Shown piece by piece: positions 33,114-41,720 of a stretch of 64,000 nucleotides of DNA. Both the position numbers and the translations under genes were made by a program. The stretch is from Amycolatopsis sp. 2-15 (GTDB lineage Bacteria > Actinomycetota > Actinomycetes > Mycobacteriales > Pseudonocardiaceae), in the NCBI RefSeq assembly GCF_030285625.1, contig NZ_CP127294.1:8836001-8900000 (forward strand), written 5' to 3'. Positions within the stretch are counted from its first letter, which is position 1. Each line of letters opens with the position of its first letter. The notes beneath the pieces were generated by a model. That model did not search any database and was not told where the DNA came from. It saw only the letters and a program-made list of their open reading frames with translations.

Positions 33114-33207
33114 CGTCCCACGCCTGGTGCTCCCGCCTGGCCGGGGCGGTGCCCGCGCCCGCTTCGGCCGTATTCGTCCTTCTTCGCTCGTGGGTGGCGG
33201 GCTGGTC

Positions 33208-33390
33208 GGTGGGCTCGGGGCCAGGCCCTGTCACCGAGGGACCAGCGGCCCCACCGCAGACGGCGACTCAAGCCAGGCTGACTTGCTGCCCGCGGGCCAC
33301 TCGGTGGGCTGAGGGCCAGGCCCTGTCGCCAGCAGTCCCACCGCAGACGGCGGCTCAAGCCAGGCTGACTTGCTGCCCGCGGGCCACTCC
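33208..33390 (+). repeat. Tandem direct repeat, two copies of about 93 bp
   Basis: Copy 1 is 33208-33300 and copy 2 33301-33390. Both read TCGGTGGGCT...GGCCAGGCCCTGTC, CCCACCGCAGACGGCG, then a long identical GCTCAAGCCAGGCTGACTTG stretch to GCGGGCCACTC. They differ by a few substitutions and a short deletion. Repeated CTCAAGCCAGGCTGACTTG could bind a protein. Confidence 0.88.
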
Positions 33391-33647
33391 GTGACCGCGG
33401 TGCCCAGCCCTCCGGATCCCGAACGCCCGGCTCCGTTCCGCCCGCGCCGGGTCGGCTCCGCCGCTGCCCCGGCCCGCCGCTTGGACCGTCGGAGCCGCGA
33501 CCAGCGCTCCCACACACGAGCGGCCTGATCAAGCCTCCGCGTCCGATTCGCCCGGCCCTGCGTCCCGTCGGCGGGCGGGCAGTGGACCACTGGGCCGGTC
33601 GGGTCGTCCCTCGGCGCGCCTGCGTCCGCAACGGGGCGTCGCCGCCC

Positions 33648-33653
33648 TACAGT
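33648..33653 (+). promoter_or_regulatory. -10 box (TACAGT) of the DUF3000 gene, leaderless
   Basis: TACAGT ends 6 nt before GTG 33660. Confidence 0.6.
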
Positions 33654-33659
33654 CGTTGC

Positions 33660-34223
33660 GTGACCGCGATGACGCCAGTGCCCGAGCTCTTCCGCGAAGC
33701 CGTCGCGGCGCTGAAGTCCGTGCGGCCGCGTCCCGAGGTGCGGCTGGAGACCATGCGGGCGCCGCAGCGGCTGGCGCCGTGGTCGTTCGCCGTGAGCTGT
33801 GAGGTGGAGGGGCCGTCCGACGTGCTGGCGTCCGGGCGGCTGGTCCTGCTGCACGACCCCGACGGGCAAGAAGGCTGGGACGGCGTCCTACGGCTGGTCA
33901 TGTACGTGCGGGCGGAGCTCGACCGCGAGCTGGCCACCGATCCGTTCCTGCCGGCCGTCGGCTGGTCGTGGCTCACCGACGCGCTGGAAGCGTCCGGCGC
34001 CTCGTGGACGGCGCTGGGCGGCACGGTCACCGAAACCTCGTCGGCGCGGTTCGGCGACATCTCCGGGCCCTCGCGCACCGACGACCTCGAGCTGCGGGCG
34101 TCCTGGACGCCCACCGACGCCGCGCTGCGCACCCACGGCTACGCGTTCTGCCAGGTGATGGCGAGCGTCGTGGGGCTGCCGCCGGTCGGCGTCACGCTGT
34201 TCGAACAGCGCCAGAGCTCCTGA
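33660..34223 (+). CDS. DUF3000 family protein
   Basis: The 187-residue protein matches DUF3000, a conserved actinobacterial family found between hemE and RNase D: LFREAVAALKSVRPRPEVRL, RLAPWSFAVSCEVEG, ASGRLVLLHDPDGQEGWDG and the C-terminal YAFCQVMASVVGLPPVGVTL. Function is unknown. GTG 33660 fits a leaderless mRNA from the TACAGT box. A terminator follows at 34237. Confidence 0.88.
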   Translation: MTAMTPVPELFREAVAALKSVRPRPEVRLETMRAPQRLAPWSFAVSCEVEGPSDVLASGRLVLLHDPDGQEGWDGVLRLVMYVRAELDRELATDPFLPAVGWSWLTDALEASGASWTALGGTVTETSSARFGDISGPSRTDDLELRASWTPTDAALRTHGYAFCQVMASVVGLPPVGVTLFEQRQSS

Positions 34224-34236
34224 TCCACCGAAGTTC

Positions 34237-34265
34237 ACCCGGACGGGCCGCCCGTCCGGGGCTTT
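34237..34265 (+). terminator. Terminator after DUF3000
   Basis: CCCGGACGGG and CCCGTCCGGG form a perfect 10-bp stem with a 3-nt loop, followed by GCTTTCCC. Confidence 0.8.
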
Positions 34266-34910
34266 CCCGCGCCCTCAGCACGCCCAGGAGCGCCTGGGGT
34301 GGTCTGGACAACTGACGGCACCGGCGGTCGACCGAACGCGATTCTGAGAGCCGTTCACGTCCGTCCACCTGGGACCGCACGCGCTAGCACGCGCGGATGC
34401 CCACGTTCGTGAAGACCCCATGATCACGGGCTGTCATGCCCTGGTCACGCCCGCAAAGCCACCCAAGGTGCCCGGGGCACCCCCACGGACCCCATCGGAC
34501 CCCACGGAGACCCCCTTGAAGCCCCACTGTGCAAACGTGAAGAAAGTTGATCTTGCCCCGGCGGAGGCCGATTTCCGACGTCTGGTGGACTGCTCACGAG
34601 ACGTCCAGGCGGAAGCACCCGCAGGTGCACGGCCCACCTGCACGGGCGTTTCGGGTTCGATAACTCTGTTGCATCGCCTCCGGAAGCCGTTCCGTTAACA
34701 ACGGGCTCAGCACTAGCCCGATCGTGTGACGGTGAACGCCCTGAGTGACGAGTCGTTTCAGATAGATACCCATTCGATCCCCCCGAAACAGCCCTGGGGC
34801 GGCTACAGTGCCTTCGACGACACCACTTTCGGTCTAAAGCTGGCGCGGCTGAACGGCCGAAGGTCCCGGTGCCGGTCGGGGGGCACGACCGACTCCAGGG
34901 AGGTAGTGAC
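34266..34910 (+). other. Long non-coding leader upstream of the response regulator
   Basis: No credible gene is present in these 645 bases. AT-richer islands occur near 34540-34560 (GTGAAGAAAGTTGATCTTG) and 34670-34740. A small CCGTT/AACGG hairpin lies near 34690. A long regulated 5' region for the response regulator is possible; no known riboswitch was recognised. Confidence 0.5.
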
Positions 34911-35627
34911 GTGGCTACCGTCGGCTTATCTCAGGCCGTTCGATCCACGCCAGCCGGTGCTTTGCCGGCGAGCATGGTTCCGCACCCGCGGGAAGAGCTT
35001 TTTTCCGTGTTGGTGGTCGATGACCACCCGCTGTTGAGGGAGGCAATCGCAGCACGACTCGCACAAATGGGTGCGGGCACGGTTCACGAGGCCGCCACGG
35101 TGGCCGAGGCGAGGGCGCGAGCACAGGCCACCGGCCCGTGCGACTTGGCGATCCTCGATCTCGGACTGCCGGACGGCAGCGGCATCGAGCTGGTTACGGA
35201 ACTCCGTAGCCACGGGTGGCCGCGCGTGGTGGTGCTCGCATCGTCCGACGACCCGTACGCGGTTCGGTCGGCGTTCCAGGCCGGTGCCCAGGCGTACCTG
35301 TTGAAGTCCGCTTCGCCGGTGGTTGTCACCGACGGTGTGCGCAGGGTCCTGGAAGGCGGCGTGTACGCCGACCCGAGCGTGGCTCCGGTTCTGGCAACCG
35401 GAACGCGGGTCGCGGGCACCGACAACACCCCGCGTGAGCTCTCGGCCCGTGAGGTCGAGGTGCTCCAGCTCGTCGCCGACGGGCAGTCGAACAAGGAGAT
35501 CGGGGAGGAACTTTCCCTCTCCGCGCTCACCGTGAAGTCGCACCTCTCCCGCATCGGGCGCAAGCTCGGCACGGGTGACCGGGCACAGATGGTCGCATTG
35601 GCTATGCGCGCTGGTGTGATCCGCTGA
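34911..35627 (+). CDS. LuxR/NarL-family response regulator
   Basis: The 238-residue protein has an N-terminal extension of about 26 residues, a receiver domain (FSVLVVDDHPLLREAI with the acidic pair, phospho-acceptor Asp in LAILDLGLPDGSG, Lys in AQAYLLKSASP) and a C-terminal LuxR helix-turn-helix (ELSAREVEVLQLVADGQS, NKEIGEELSLSALTVKSHLS). GTG 34911 is behind a GGGAGG site at 34898-34903. No histidine kinase is adjacent, so it is an orphan. It sits between DUF3000 and RNase D. Confidence 0.88.
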   Translation: MATVGLSQAVRSTPAGALPASMVPHPREELFSVLVVDDHPLLREAIAARLAQMGAGTVHEAATVAEARARAQATGPCDLAILDLGLPDGSGIELVTELRSHGWPRVVVLASSDDPYAVRSAFQAGAQAYLLKSASPVVVTDGVRRVLEGGVYADPSVAPVLATGTRVAGTDNTPRELSAREVEVLQLVADGQSNKEIGEELSLSALTVKSHLSRIGRKLGTGDRAQMVALAMRAGVIR

Positions 35628-35684
35628 CGAAGGCAGACAGAGGCCCTGCGGGGCGGGCGGACCAGGCGCGGTACGCCCGTCCCG

Positions 35685-35690
35685 TAGGGT
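35685..35690 (+). promoter_or_regulatory. -10 box (TAGGGT) of rnd, leaderless
   Basis: TAGGGT ends 8 nt before ATG 35699. Confidence 0.55.
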
Positions 35691-35698
35691 CGTCAGCT

Positions 35699-36964
35699 AT
35701 GGGAAGTGCACAGGCGGACGGCGCCCGGACCGGAGAGACCACCACCGAGGACGCCGGATCGCCCGTGCTGCTACGCGAGCCCGCAGAAGGCACACCCCCC
35801 GTGGTGACCGATCCGGCGGCGCTCGCCGAGGCGTGCGCGCGGCTCGCCGCGGGAACCGGCGCCGTGGCCGTGGACACCGAACGAGCGTCCGGCTACCGCT
35901 ACTGGCCCAAGGCCTACCTCGTGCAGCTGCGCCGCGAAGGATCCGGCACGGTGCTGCTCGACCCGATAGCGCTGGCCGACGACCTCGCGCCCCTGCGCGA
36001 AGTCCTCAACGACACCGAGTGGGTGCTCCACGCCGCATCCCAGGACCTGCCGTGCCTGGCCGAGCTGGACCTGCACCCCAAGAGCCTCTTCGACACCGAG
36101 CTGGCCGGCCGCCTGGCGGGCTACGAGCGCGTGGCGCTGGGCACTCTCGTCGAGCTGCTGCTCGGCTACACGCTCGAGAAGGGCCACAGCGCCGCCGACT
36201 GGTCGAAGCGGCCACTGCCCGTCGACTGGCTCAACTACGCGGCCCTGGATGTCGAGCTCCTCAACGAGCTGCGCGAACGGCTCGAGGTCGAGCTGGAGTC
36301 CCAGGGCAAGCTCGAATGGGCGCGGCAGGAGTTCGAGGCCGTGCGCACCGCGCCGCCGCCCGCCCCGCGGGCCGAGCCGTGGCGCCGCACGTCGGGCGTG
36401 CACAAGATCCGCAGCCCGCGCGGCCTCGCCGCCGTGCGCGAGCTGTGGCAGGCCCGCGACGAGCTCGCCCGCAAACGCGACCGCGCGCCCAGCCGCATCC
36501 TGCCCGACAGCGCCATCGTCAACGCCGTGACCGCCGACCCGAAAACCGTCGAGGAGCTGCAGGCCCTGCCGGTGTTCAGCGGCCGCGTGCAGCGCAAGTA
36601 CACGGCCAGCTGGCTGCGGCACCTGCAGGCGGCCAAGGCGCTGCCCGCGAGCGAGCTCCCCAGCCCCACCCAGCCCTCCGACGGCCCACCCCCGGTCAAC
36701 CGCTGGGCCGACAAAGACCCCGACGCCGCCGCCCGCCTCTCCGCGGCGCGCGCGGCCCTGGCCGCCATCGCCGAGGACCGCCGGCTGCCGGTGGAGAACC
36801 TCATGCTGCCCGACCTCGTCCGCCGCACCTGCTGGCGCCCGCCCGCCGACCTGTCGGAAGACGGGGTGGAGGAAGTGCTGCGGGCCGGCGGGGCTCGGCC
36901 GTGGCAGGTGGAGCTGACAGTGGGGGCGCTGAGCAAGGCGTTGCACACGACGGCCACGGCCTGA
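35699..36964 (+). CDS. rnd: Ribonuclease D (DEDD exonuclease with HRDC)
   Basis: The 421-residue protein has the DEDD 3'-5' exonuclease core: VAVDTERASGYRYW (Asp59, Glu61), LHAASQDLPCLAELDL, FDTELAGRLAGY, and LNYAALDVELLNEL. An HRDC domain (LAAVRELWQARDELARKRDR, ILPDSAIVNAV) and a C-terminal helical part follow. It trims tRNA or other structured RNA 3' ends. ATG 35699 lies 8 nt after a TAGGGT box. In mycobacteria rnd is next to dxs; here 24 kb of other genes separate them. Confidence 0.9.
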   Translation: MGSAQADGARTGETTTEDAGSPVLLREPAEGTPPVVTDPAALAEACARLAAGTGAVAVDTERASGYRYWPKAYLVQLRREGSGTVLLDPIALADDLAPLREVLNDTEWVLHAASQDLPCLAELDLHPKSLFDTELAGRLAGYERVALGTLVELLLGYTLEKGHSAADWSKRPLPVDWLNYAALDVELLNELRERLEVELESQGKLEWARQEFEAVRTAPPPAPRAEPWRRTSGVHKIRSPRGLAAVRELWQARDELARKRDRAPSRILPDSAIVNAVTADPKTVEELQALPVFSGRVQRKYTASWLRHLQAAKALPASELPSPTQPSDGPPPVNRWADKDPDAAARLSAARAALAAIAEDRRLPVENLMLPDLVRRTCWRPPADLSEDGVEEVLRAGGARPWQVELTVGALSKALHTTATA

Positions 36965-37173
36965 CGGCACCGGTTCGGGAACAGGACCCAGACCGCCGGA
37001 AGTCCAGGTTCCCCACCGGATCGAACACACCCGTATGAGTCGACAGCGGCTGCGGCACCCGATTCGCCCGCGGCTTGCCGAGGAGAACCACCTCCGCCGG
37101 CTTGGCGCGGCCGGCCAAGGCCGCTCCCGTATCTGCGGCCCCTCGCAGCATCGCGCCTTGGTCTTGCGGCGGG
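36965..37173. other. Intergenic region between rnd and the TPR gene
   Basis: These 209 bp lie between the convergent ends of rnd and the TPR-like gene. I see no gene and no clear terminator. Confidence 0.4.
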
Positions 37174-38523
37174 TCACATCTCGTTGAGCCAGGCGGCGGC
37201 CTCGAATGTCCGCGAGTGGGTGGGGGCCCAGGGCTGCGGTGAGGGCGGCGACCACGGGTTCGAGGTCGCGAAGGGCCTCCTCGTGGTGGCCGCGGCGCGC
37301 GGCCACGCGCGCGAGGGTCGCCTGCGCCCGAGGAAGGTCGGCCGGCCAGACACCGGCGGTCAGCACAACGCCCGCTTCGTGTTCGGCGGCGTAGAGGTTG
37401 CCCGTCTCCAGCCAGGCGCGGGCGAGCGAGGTGCGAACCAGCAGAGACTCGCGGGAGTGTTCCGGGCGGCCGGCGAGGATCGAGCACAGAACGGCGGCGG
37501 TTTCTCGGCTTCGCCCCGCGCGGAGCAAGGCCGCCGCCGCTCGGTCTGGGCACTGCAGCAGTCTGCCGGGCGTCAGCCCCAGCGGCCCAGAACCTCTTGC
37601 GCAGCAAGCACTTCCGGGTGCCCCACCGGCCACGCCACTGCCGCGAGCACGGCGCGGGCATGGAACGCCGCCACCTGAGGGTCCGGGTGGATCTGGGCCA
37701 GCGTGCCGCGGTTGCGCAGCGTCTGGCGCCAGCCGCTCCACGACTCGGCGACCAGGTTGGTCAGCAGGGCGGCCGCCTCGGTGTGGTCGTCGGTCAGGAC
37801 CAGCACGTCGGCGAGGCATTGGCGGAAGAAGCCGTGCCGGGGGTGCCGGGCGGCGAGTTCGCGCAGGGGTGGCACCGCAAGAACAGCGTCGCCCTGTTCG
37901 GCGCCGATTTCCAGGCGCGCGGCTTCCGCCCAGTCGAGGTCGAACGGTTTGCGCAAAAACGGCACGATCTTCTCTGCCAGCTCGCGCAGCGCCTCGTCCT
38001 GGCGGTCGGCGTCGCACAACGCGATCAGGTCGCCGAAGCGGACTTCGCGCGTCAGCGGATCCGCGTCGCCGAGTTCGGTGGCGCAGTAGCGGACCAGGGA
38101 GGCCGACGCGGCGACGCGCTCGTCCACGCGGTTGGCGACGCTCAGGGCCTCGACGAGCATGCGGCGGCACCAGATCGTGGCGGCCTCGGCGCCCCAGGTC
38201 TGCTCGTAGACGTCCTCGGTCTCGGCCAGCAGCGGCACGGCCTCGTCGGGGCGGCCTTGACCGGACCACGAGAGCGCCAGGTGCACCCACGCGCCCAGCG
38301 TTTCCTTGCTGCGCGGACCGAACTCCGCGGTCATCGGCGGGATCAGCTCACGGAAGACCGGCTCCGCGTCCCGCCATTCGCCGAGCTCGCCCAAGCGGAC
38401 AGCGATCCCGAACCGCTGGAGCAGGTCACGCGCGCCTTCGCGGCCGCGCGACCACGCCGCCGAGCCGCGCAGCGCGGCTGCCTCGTCGAACGGTCGCGAA
38501 CGGAAGAACTTCACCGGCACCAC
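37174..38523 (-). pseudogene. Tetratricopeptide-repeat protein with two compensating frameshifts
   Basis: From GTG 38523 (or 38520/38514) the protein reads FRELIPPMTAEFGPRSKETL, LAETEDVYEQTWG, LVEALSVANRVDERVAAS and similar TPR helices to a premature stop at 37573. The following 350 bp continue as TPR helices one frame over (TAAVLCSILAGRPEHSRESL, ARAWLETGNLYAAEHEAG, RAQATLARVAARRGHHEEAL). Near 37222-37226 the original frame returns with THSRTFEAAAWLNEM to a stop at 37174. One missing G near 37577-37580 and one extra base in the G5 run at 37222 would restore about 449 codons. The role is unknown; it may act as a peptide or protein sensor. Confidence 0.7.
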
Positions 38524-38548
38524 CGAAGCGACGTGTCCACAATGCGCA

Positions 38549-39220
38549 TTATGTCCGACCAGCCACTTCCAGCAGCGAGCGGGCCGCCGCCCGCAGCGGG
38601 TCGTCGGGCTCGCCCGCGCCGGCCAGGCGGAGGACGGCGTCGGCCGCTTCGCGGGCGTGGGCCTCGACGTCGAGCGCGGGGTCGTCGCGGCGCGTGATCG
38701 CGGTGCTCTCCACCAGGCCGAACACCAGGTCGGTGCGGATCGCCGAAACACTCTGCCGGGCGGCGGCCACGAGCGTGCCGTACGCGGCCTTGAGCTCGGC
38801 GCGCTCCGCGCGGAACCCCGCGAGGTTCGGCGACGAGACTTCGGGCAGCAGGTACAGCGCGCCGATGTTGTGCCGCGCCCCGCCCAGCAGCCGGACGTCC
38901 GCGTAAGCCAGTGCCCACAGCCGCACACTCGCCGGCTCGAGCGAGGGCGAGGAGACCAGGCCGACCGCGACCGCCAGCGACGGCCGGACGGTGGCCGCCA
39001 GCAGTTCGGCGAGGATGTCCTCCTTGGCCGGGAAGTGGTAGTACAGCGACGCCTGCCGCAGGCCCGCGCGCTCGGCGATCGCGCGGGTGGTGGTCGCCGC
39101 GTACCCCGCGCCGGTGAACAGCTCCCCCGCCGCGTCGAGCACCGCCTCGCGCGCGTCCTGACGGCTCGCCGCCGCGCCGCTCGCGCGGGGGCGCCCCACT
39201 CCCGTCGCCTTCCCGTCCAC
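38549..39220 (-). CDS. TetR-family transcriptional regulator
   Basis: The 223-residue protein has an N-terminal TetR DNA-binding domain: REAVLDAAGELFTGAGYAAT, TTRAIAERAGLRQASLYYHF (helix-turn-helix) and PAKEDILAELLAA. The C-terminal ligand domain is variable, with RLWALAYADVRLLGGARHN and LVESTAITRRDD. It lies 159 bp from and divergent to the permease / urea-carboxylase operon, so it is the likely repressor of that operon. GTG 39220 is used. A candidate operator lies at 39333-39354. Confidence 0.88.
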   Translation of the reverse strand: MDGKATGVGRPRASGAAASRQDAREAVLDAAGELFTGAGYAATTTRAIAERAGLRQASLYYHFPAKEDILAELLAATVRPSLAVAVGLVSSPSLEPASVRLWALAYADVRLLGGARHNIGALYLLPEVSSPNLAGFRAERAELKAAYGTLVAAARQSVSAIRTDLVFGLVESTAITRRDDPALDVEAHAREAADAVLRLAGAGEPDDPLRAAARSLLEVAGRT

Positions 39221-39332
39221 GCAGCCGATCCTGCCAGGCGCCCGGCCGTGTTACGCGCCAGCACCCCTTCCGGAAACACCCGTTAACACTCGCCTTACGA
39301 GGGCGAGACGGCACCGACCCACCGGCGGCTTA

Positions 39333-39354
39333 ATTTCGGTCAACCGATCGAAAT
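39333..39354. promoter_or_regulatory. Candidate TetR operator upstream of the urea/guanidine operon
   Basis: The 22-bp imperfect palindrome has outer arms ATTTCG/CGAAAT and an offset inner TCGGT-CA-ACCGA. It lies 26 bp before the permease start in the divergent intergenic space with tetR. Binding is inferred. Confidence 0.45.
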
Positions 39355-39379
39355 CCCCGCCAGCAGACGGGAGCCCCGC

Positions 39380-40879
39380 ATGCCCGCGCCACCGGTCCCC
39401 TCCGACGACCTCACCGAGTTCGGCTACCGCCAGGAGCTCCGCCGCAGCTTGGGCGGCTTTTCCGCCTTCGCGGCCGGCTTCTCCTTCGTCTCGATCCTCA
39501 CCACCGTGTTCCAGCTCTTCGGCTTCGGCTACACCTTCGGCGGCCCGCTGTTCTTCTGGTCGTGGCCGTTCGTGCTCGCCGGACAGGTCCTCGTCGCGCT
39601 CGTCTTCGCGGAGCTGGCCGCCCGCTACCCGCTCGCCGGATCCGTCTACCAGTGGGCCAAGCAGCTGGCGCGCGGTTTCGCCGGCTGGCTCGCGGGCTGG
39701 ATGATGCTGCTCGGCTGCGTGGTCGCGCTCGCCGCCGCGGCGATCGCGCTGCAGATCGTGCTCCCCTCGGTGTGGAGCGGGTTCCAGCTCGTCGGCGGCG
39801 ACCCGTCGGTGACGTCGCCGACCGGCGCCACCAACGCCGTGTTGCTCGGCACGCTGCTGATCTTGTTCACCACGGTGGTCAACGCCGCCGGCGTCCGTGT
39901 GATGGCCCGGATCAACGACGTCGGGGTCGCCGCGGAGCTGATCGGCGTCGCCGTGCTCATCGGTGGCCTGGCGCTGTTCGCCGTGCGCGGGCCGCAGGTG
40001 GTGGTGCACAGCGTGCCGGTGAGCGACGGTGCCTCCGCGGCCGGGATCGGCGGCGTGCTCGCTTCGGCGCTGATGGCCGCGTACGTGCTGTACGGGTTCG
40101 ACACCGCGGCCTCCGTCGCGGAGGAGACGCGCGACGCCCGCCGGGCCGCCCCGCGAGCCGTGCTGCGCGCGGTCCTGGTTTCCGGACTCGGCGGCCTCGC
40201 CGTGGTGCTCACCGCGCTCATGGCCGCCCCGAGCCTCACCGACGGCGAGCTCGCCGGGCACGGCCTGCCGTACGTGATCACGGCGGTCTTCGGCGACACT
40301 TTCGGCCGGATCTTCCTCGCCGACGTCGCGATCGCCGTGATCGTCTGCACGCTCACCATCCAGACCGGCACGATCCGGCTGATCTACGCGATGGCCCGCG
40401 ACAACGCGCTGCCGTTCTCCGCACGACTGTCCGGCGTCAACCCGCGCACCGGCACCCCGCTGTGGCCCGCCGTCGTCTCCGGTGCGCTGGCGATCGCGCT
40501 GCTCGGGGTGAACGTCGGCAACCCGACCCTGTTCAGCACCATCACCGGCACGTCGGTGGTCGTGGTCTACCTCGCGTACCTGCTGGTCACCGGCCCGCTG
40601 CTGGTGCGCCGGCTGCGGGGGCGCTTCCCCGCCGAGCCCGGCCTGTTCTCGCTGGGACGCTGGGCGCTCCCGGTGAACGTCGCCGCCGTCGCCTACGGCG
40701 TGGTCATGATCGTCAACATCGCCTGGCCCCGGGCGGAGATCTACGACCTCGCCGGCTCGGGTTCGCCCTGGCTGCTGCTGTTCCCCGTCGAGTTCGTCGG
40801 TGCCGCCCTGCTGATCGGCTGGTGCTGCTGGCTGCGGCTGCGCCAGACCACCGCCCCCGCCCTCGAACCCGCGGTCTGA
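39380..40879 (+). CDS. APC-superfamily amino-acid/amine permease
   Basis: The 499-residue protein has about 12 membrane helices and APC signatures: GYRQELRRSLGGFSAFAAGF, the AELAARYPLAGSVYQWAKQL helix, and VLYGFDTAASVAEETRDARR. Members carry amino acids or cationic amines by proton symport. As the first gene before two urea-carboxylase-associated proteins and urea carboxylase, it probably imports the operon's substrate (urea, guanidine or a guanidino compound). Start ATG 39380 follows a GACGGGAG site. Confidence 0.85.
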   Translation: MPAPPVPSDDLTEFGYRQELRRSLGGFSAFAAGFSFVSILTTVFQLFGFGYTFGGPLFFWSWPFVLAGQVLVALVFAELAARYPLAGSVYQWAKQLARGFAGWLAGWMMLLGCVVALAAAAIALQIVLPSVWSGFQLVGGDPSVTSPTGATNAVLLGTLLILFTTVVNAAGVRVMARINDVGVAAELIGVAVLIGGLALFAVRGPQVVVHSVPVSDGASAAGIGGVLASALMAAYVLYGFDTAASVAEETRDARRAAPRAVLRAVLVSGLGGLAVVLTALMAAPSLTDGELAGHGLPYVITAVFGDTFGRIFLADVAIAVIVCTLTIQTGTIRLIYAMARDNALPFSARLSGVNPRTGTPLWPAVVSGALAIALLGVNVGNPTLFSTITGTSVVVVYLAYLLVTGPLLVRRLRGRFPAEPGLFSLGRWALPVNVAAVAYGVVMIVNIAWPRAEIYDLAGSGSPWLLLFPVEFVGAALLIGWCCWLRLRQTTAPALEPAV

Positions 40880-40889
40880 GAGGACGTCC

Positions 40890-41720
40890 ATGAGCACCAC
40901 GGCAACCACCTACGGCGCGCGCGACCACGCCCGCGCCCAAGCCGGCACGGTCGTCGACACGATGCCGACGATCCCGGCGACCGGGGCGCCCGCACCGCCC
41001 GGCGTCGATCCGGCCGCGCTGACCTGGGCCGAGACCGTGGCCGGCGGCGGCTACACGCACAAGGTCCTCGCCCGCGGCACGCGGCTGCGGCTCACCGACC
41101 TCGAGGGTGACGCCTGCGCACACCTGCTGTTGTTCAACGCCGAGGGGCCGTGGGAACGGCTCAATGTCGCCGACACGGTGAAGGTGCAGTGGAACGCCTA
41201 CCTCGGCGAGTCCGTCGCGCTGCTCTCGGACCAGGCGCGGGTGCTCGCGACCGTCGTGGCCGACACCAGCGGCCGGCACGACGCGTTGTGCGGAACGTCC
41301 ACTGTGGACCACAACACCGAGCGCTACGGCGACGGCGCGCCCGAGGGCCCCTCTCCGGCCGGGATGCCGTTGTTCACCTTGGCGGCGGCGAAAAACGGCC
41401 TGGGGCCACGGGATCTGCCGCCCAGTCTGTCGTTCTTCCAGGGCGTGCGGGTCGACGCGGAGGGTGGGCTCGAGTTCACCGGCGCCGCGGGCGCCGGGGC
41501 TTCCGTGGACCTGCGGATCGAACTGCCGGTGGTCGTGCTCCTCGCCAACACCGCGCACCCGCTCGACCCTCGCGAGGACTACACCGTGAGCCCACTGCGG
41601 GTCCTCGCCTGGCGCGACCGGCCCACCACTCCGGACAGTCCGGAGTGGACTCACACGCCGGAAGCGCAGCGGGCTTTCGAGAACACCGCCGACTACCTCA
41701 CCGCCCGGGGGCTCGCATGA
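40890..41720 (+). CDS. Urea-carboxylase-associated protein 1 / DUF1989 (CgdA-like)
   Basis: The 276-residue DUF1989 protein contains ARGTRLRLTDLEGDACAHLL, WNAYLGESVALLSDQARVLA, ADTSGRHDALCGTS and a late segment VVVLLANTAHPLDPREDY. Pairs of DUF1989 proteins next to urea carboxylase have been shown in several bacteria to act as carboxyguanidine deiminase (CgdAB), converting carboxyguanidine to allophanate. That makes a guanidine pathway likely. The Cys in GDACAHLL and in DALCGT are candidate catalytic or metal ligands. It starts 10 bp after the permease stop. Confidence 0.85.
   Translation: MSTTATTYGARDHARAQAGTVVDTMPTIPATGAPAPPGVDPAALTWAETVAGGGYTHKVLARGTRLRLTDLEGDACAHLLLFNAEGPWERLNVADTVKVQWNAYLGESVALLSDQARVLATVVADTSGRHDALCGTSTVDHNTERYGDGAPEGPSPAGMPLFTLAAAKNGLGPRDLPPSLSFFQGVRVDAEGGLEFTGAAGAGASVDLRIELPVVVLLANTAHPLDPREDYTVSPLRVLAWRDRPTTPDSPEWTHTPEAQRAFENTADYLTARGLA

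Larger units (their letters stand above)
33114..33659. other. Divergent intergenic region between hemE and DUF3000
   Basis: I find no convincing gene here. The region holds a near-perfect 93-bp tandem duplication (33208-33390) and the leaderless promoter of the DUF3000 gene at its right end. Promoters for hemE should lie near the left end, but none is obvious. Confidence 0.6.

Noticed and set aside
34420..34698. A 92-codon open frame upstream of the response regulator
   Set aside because: Pro/Lys/Thr-rich without folding pattern or ribosome-binding site, and codon third positions do not look coding.
34237..34910. A riboswitch upstream of the response regulator
   Set aside because: No conserved core of a known class (cobalamin, TPP, SAM, ydaO, guanidine) was recognised by eye; a covariance-model search would be decisive.
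35771..38290. An 839-codon minus-strand open frame spanning rnd and the TPR region
   Set aside because: The part opposite rnd is a shadow. Only about 37226-37577 carries TPR-like coding, and it belongs to the frameshifted TPR gene.
39221..39379. A guanidine-I (ykkC) riboswitch before the urea/guanidine operon
   Set aside because: The expected conserved loop sequences are absent in these 159 bases; the palindrome near 39333 fits a TetR operator better.
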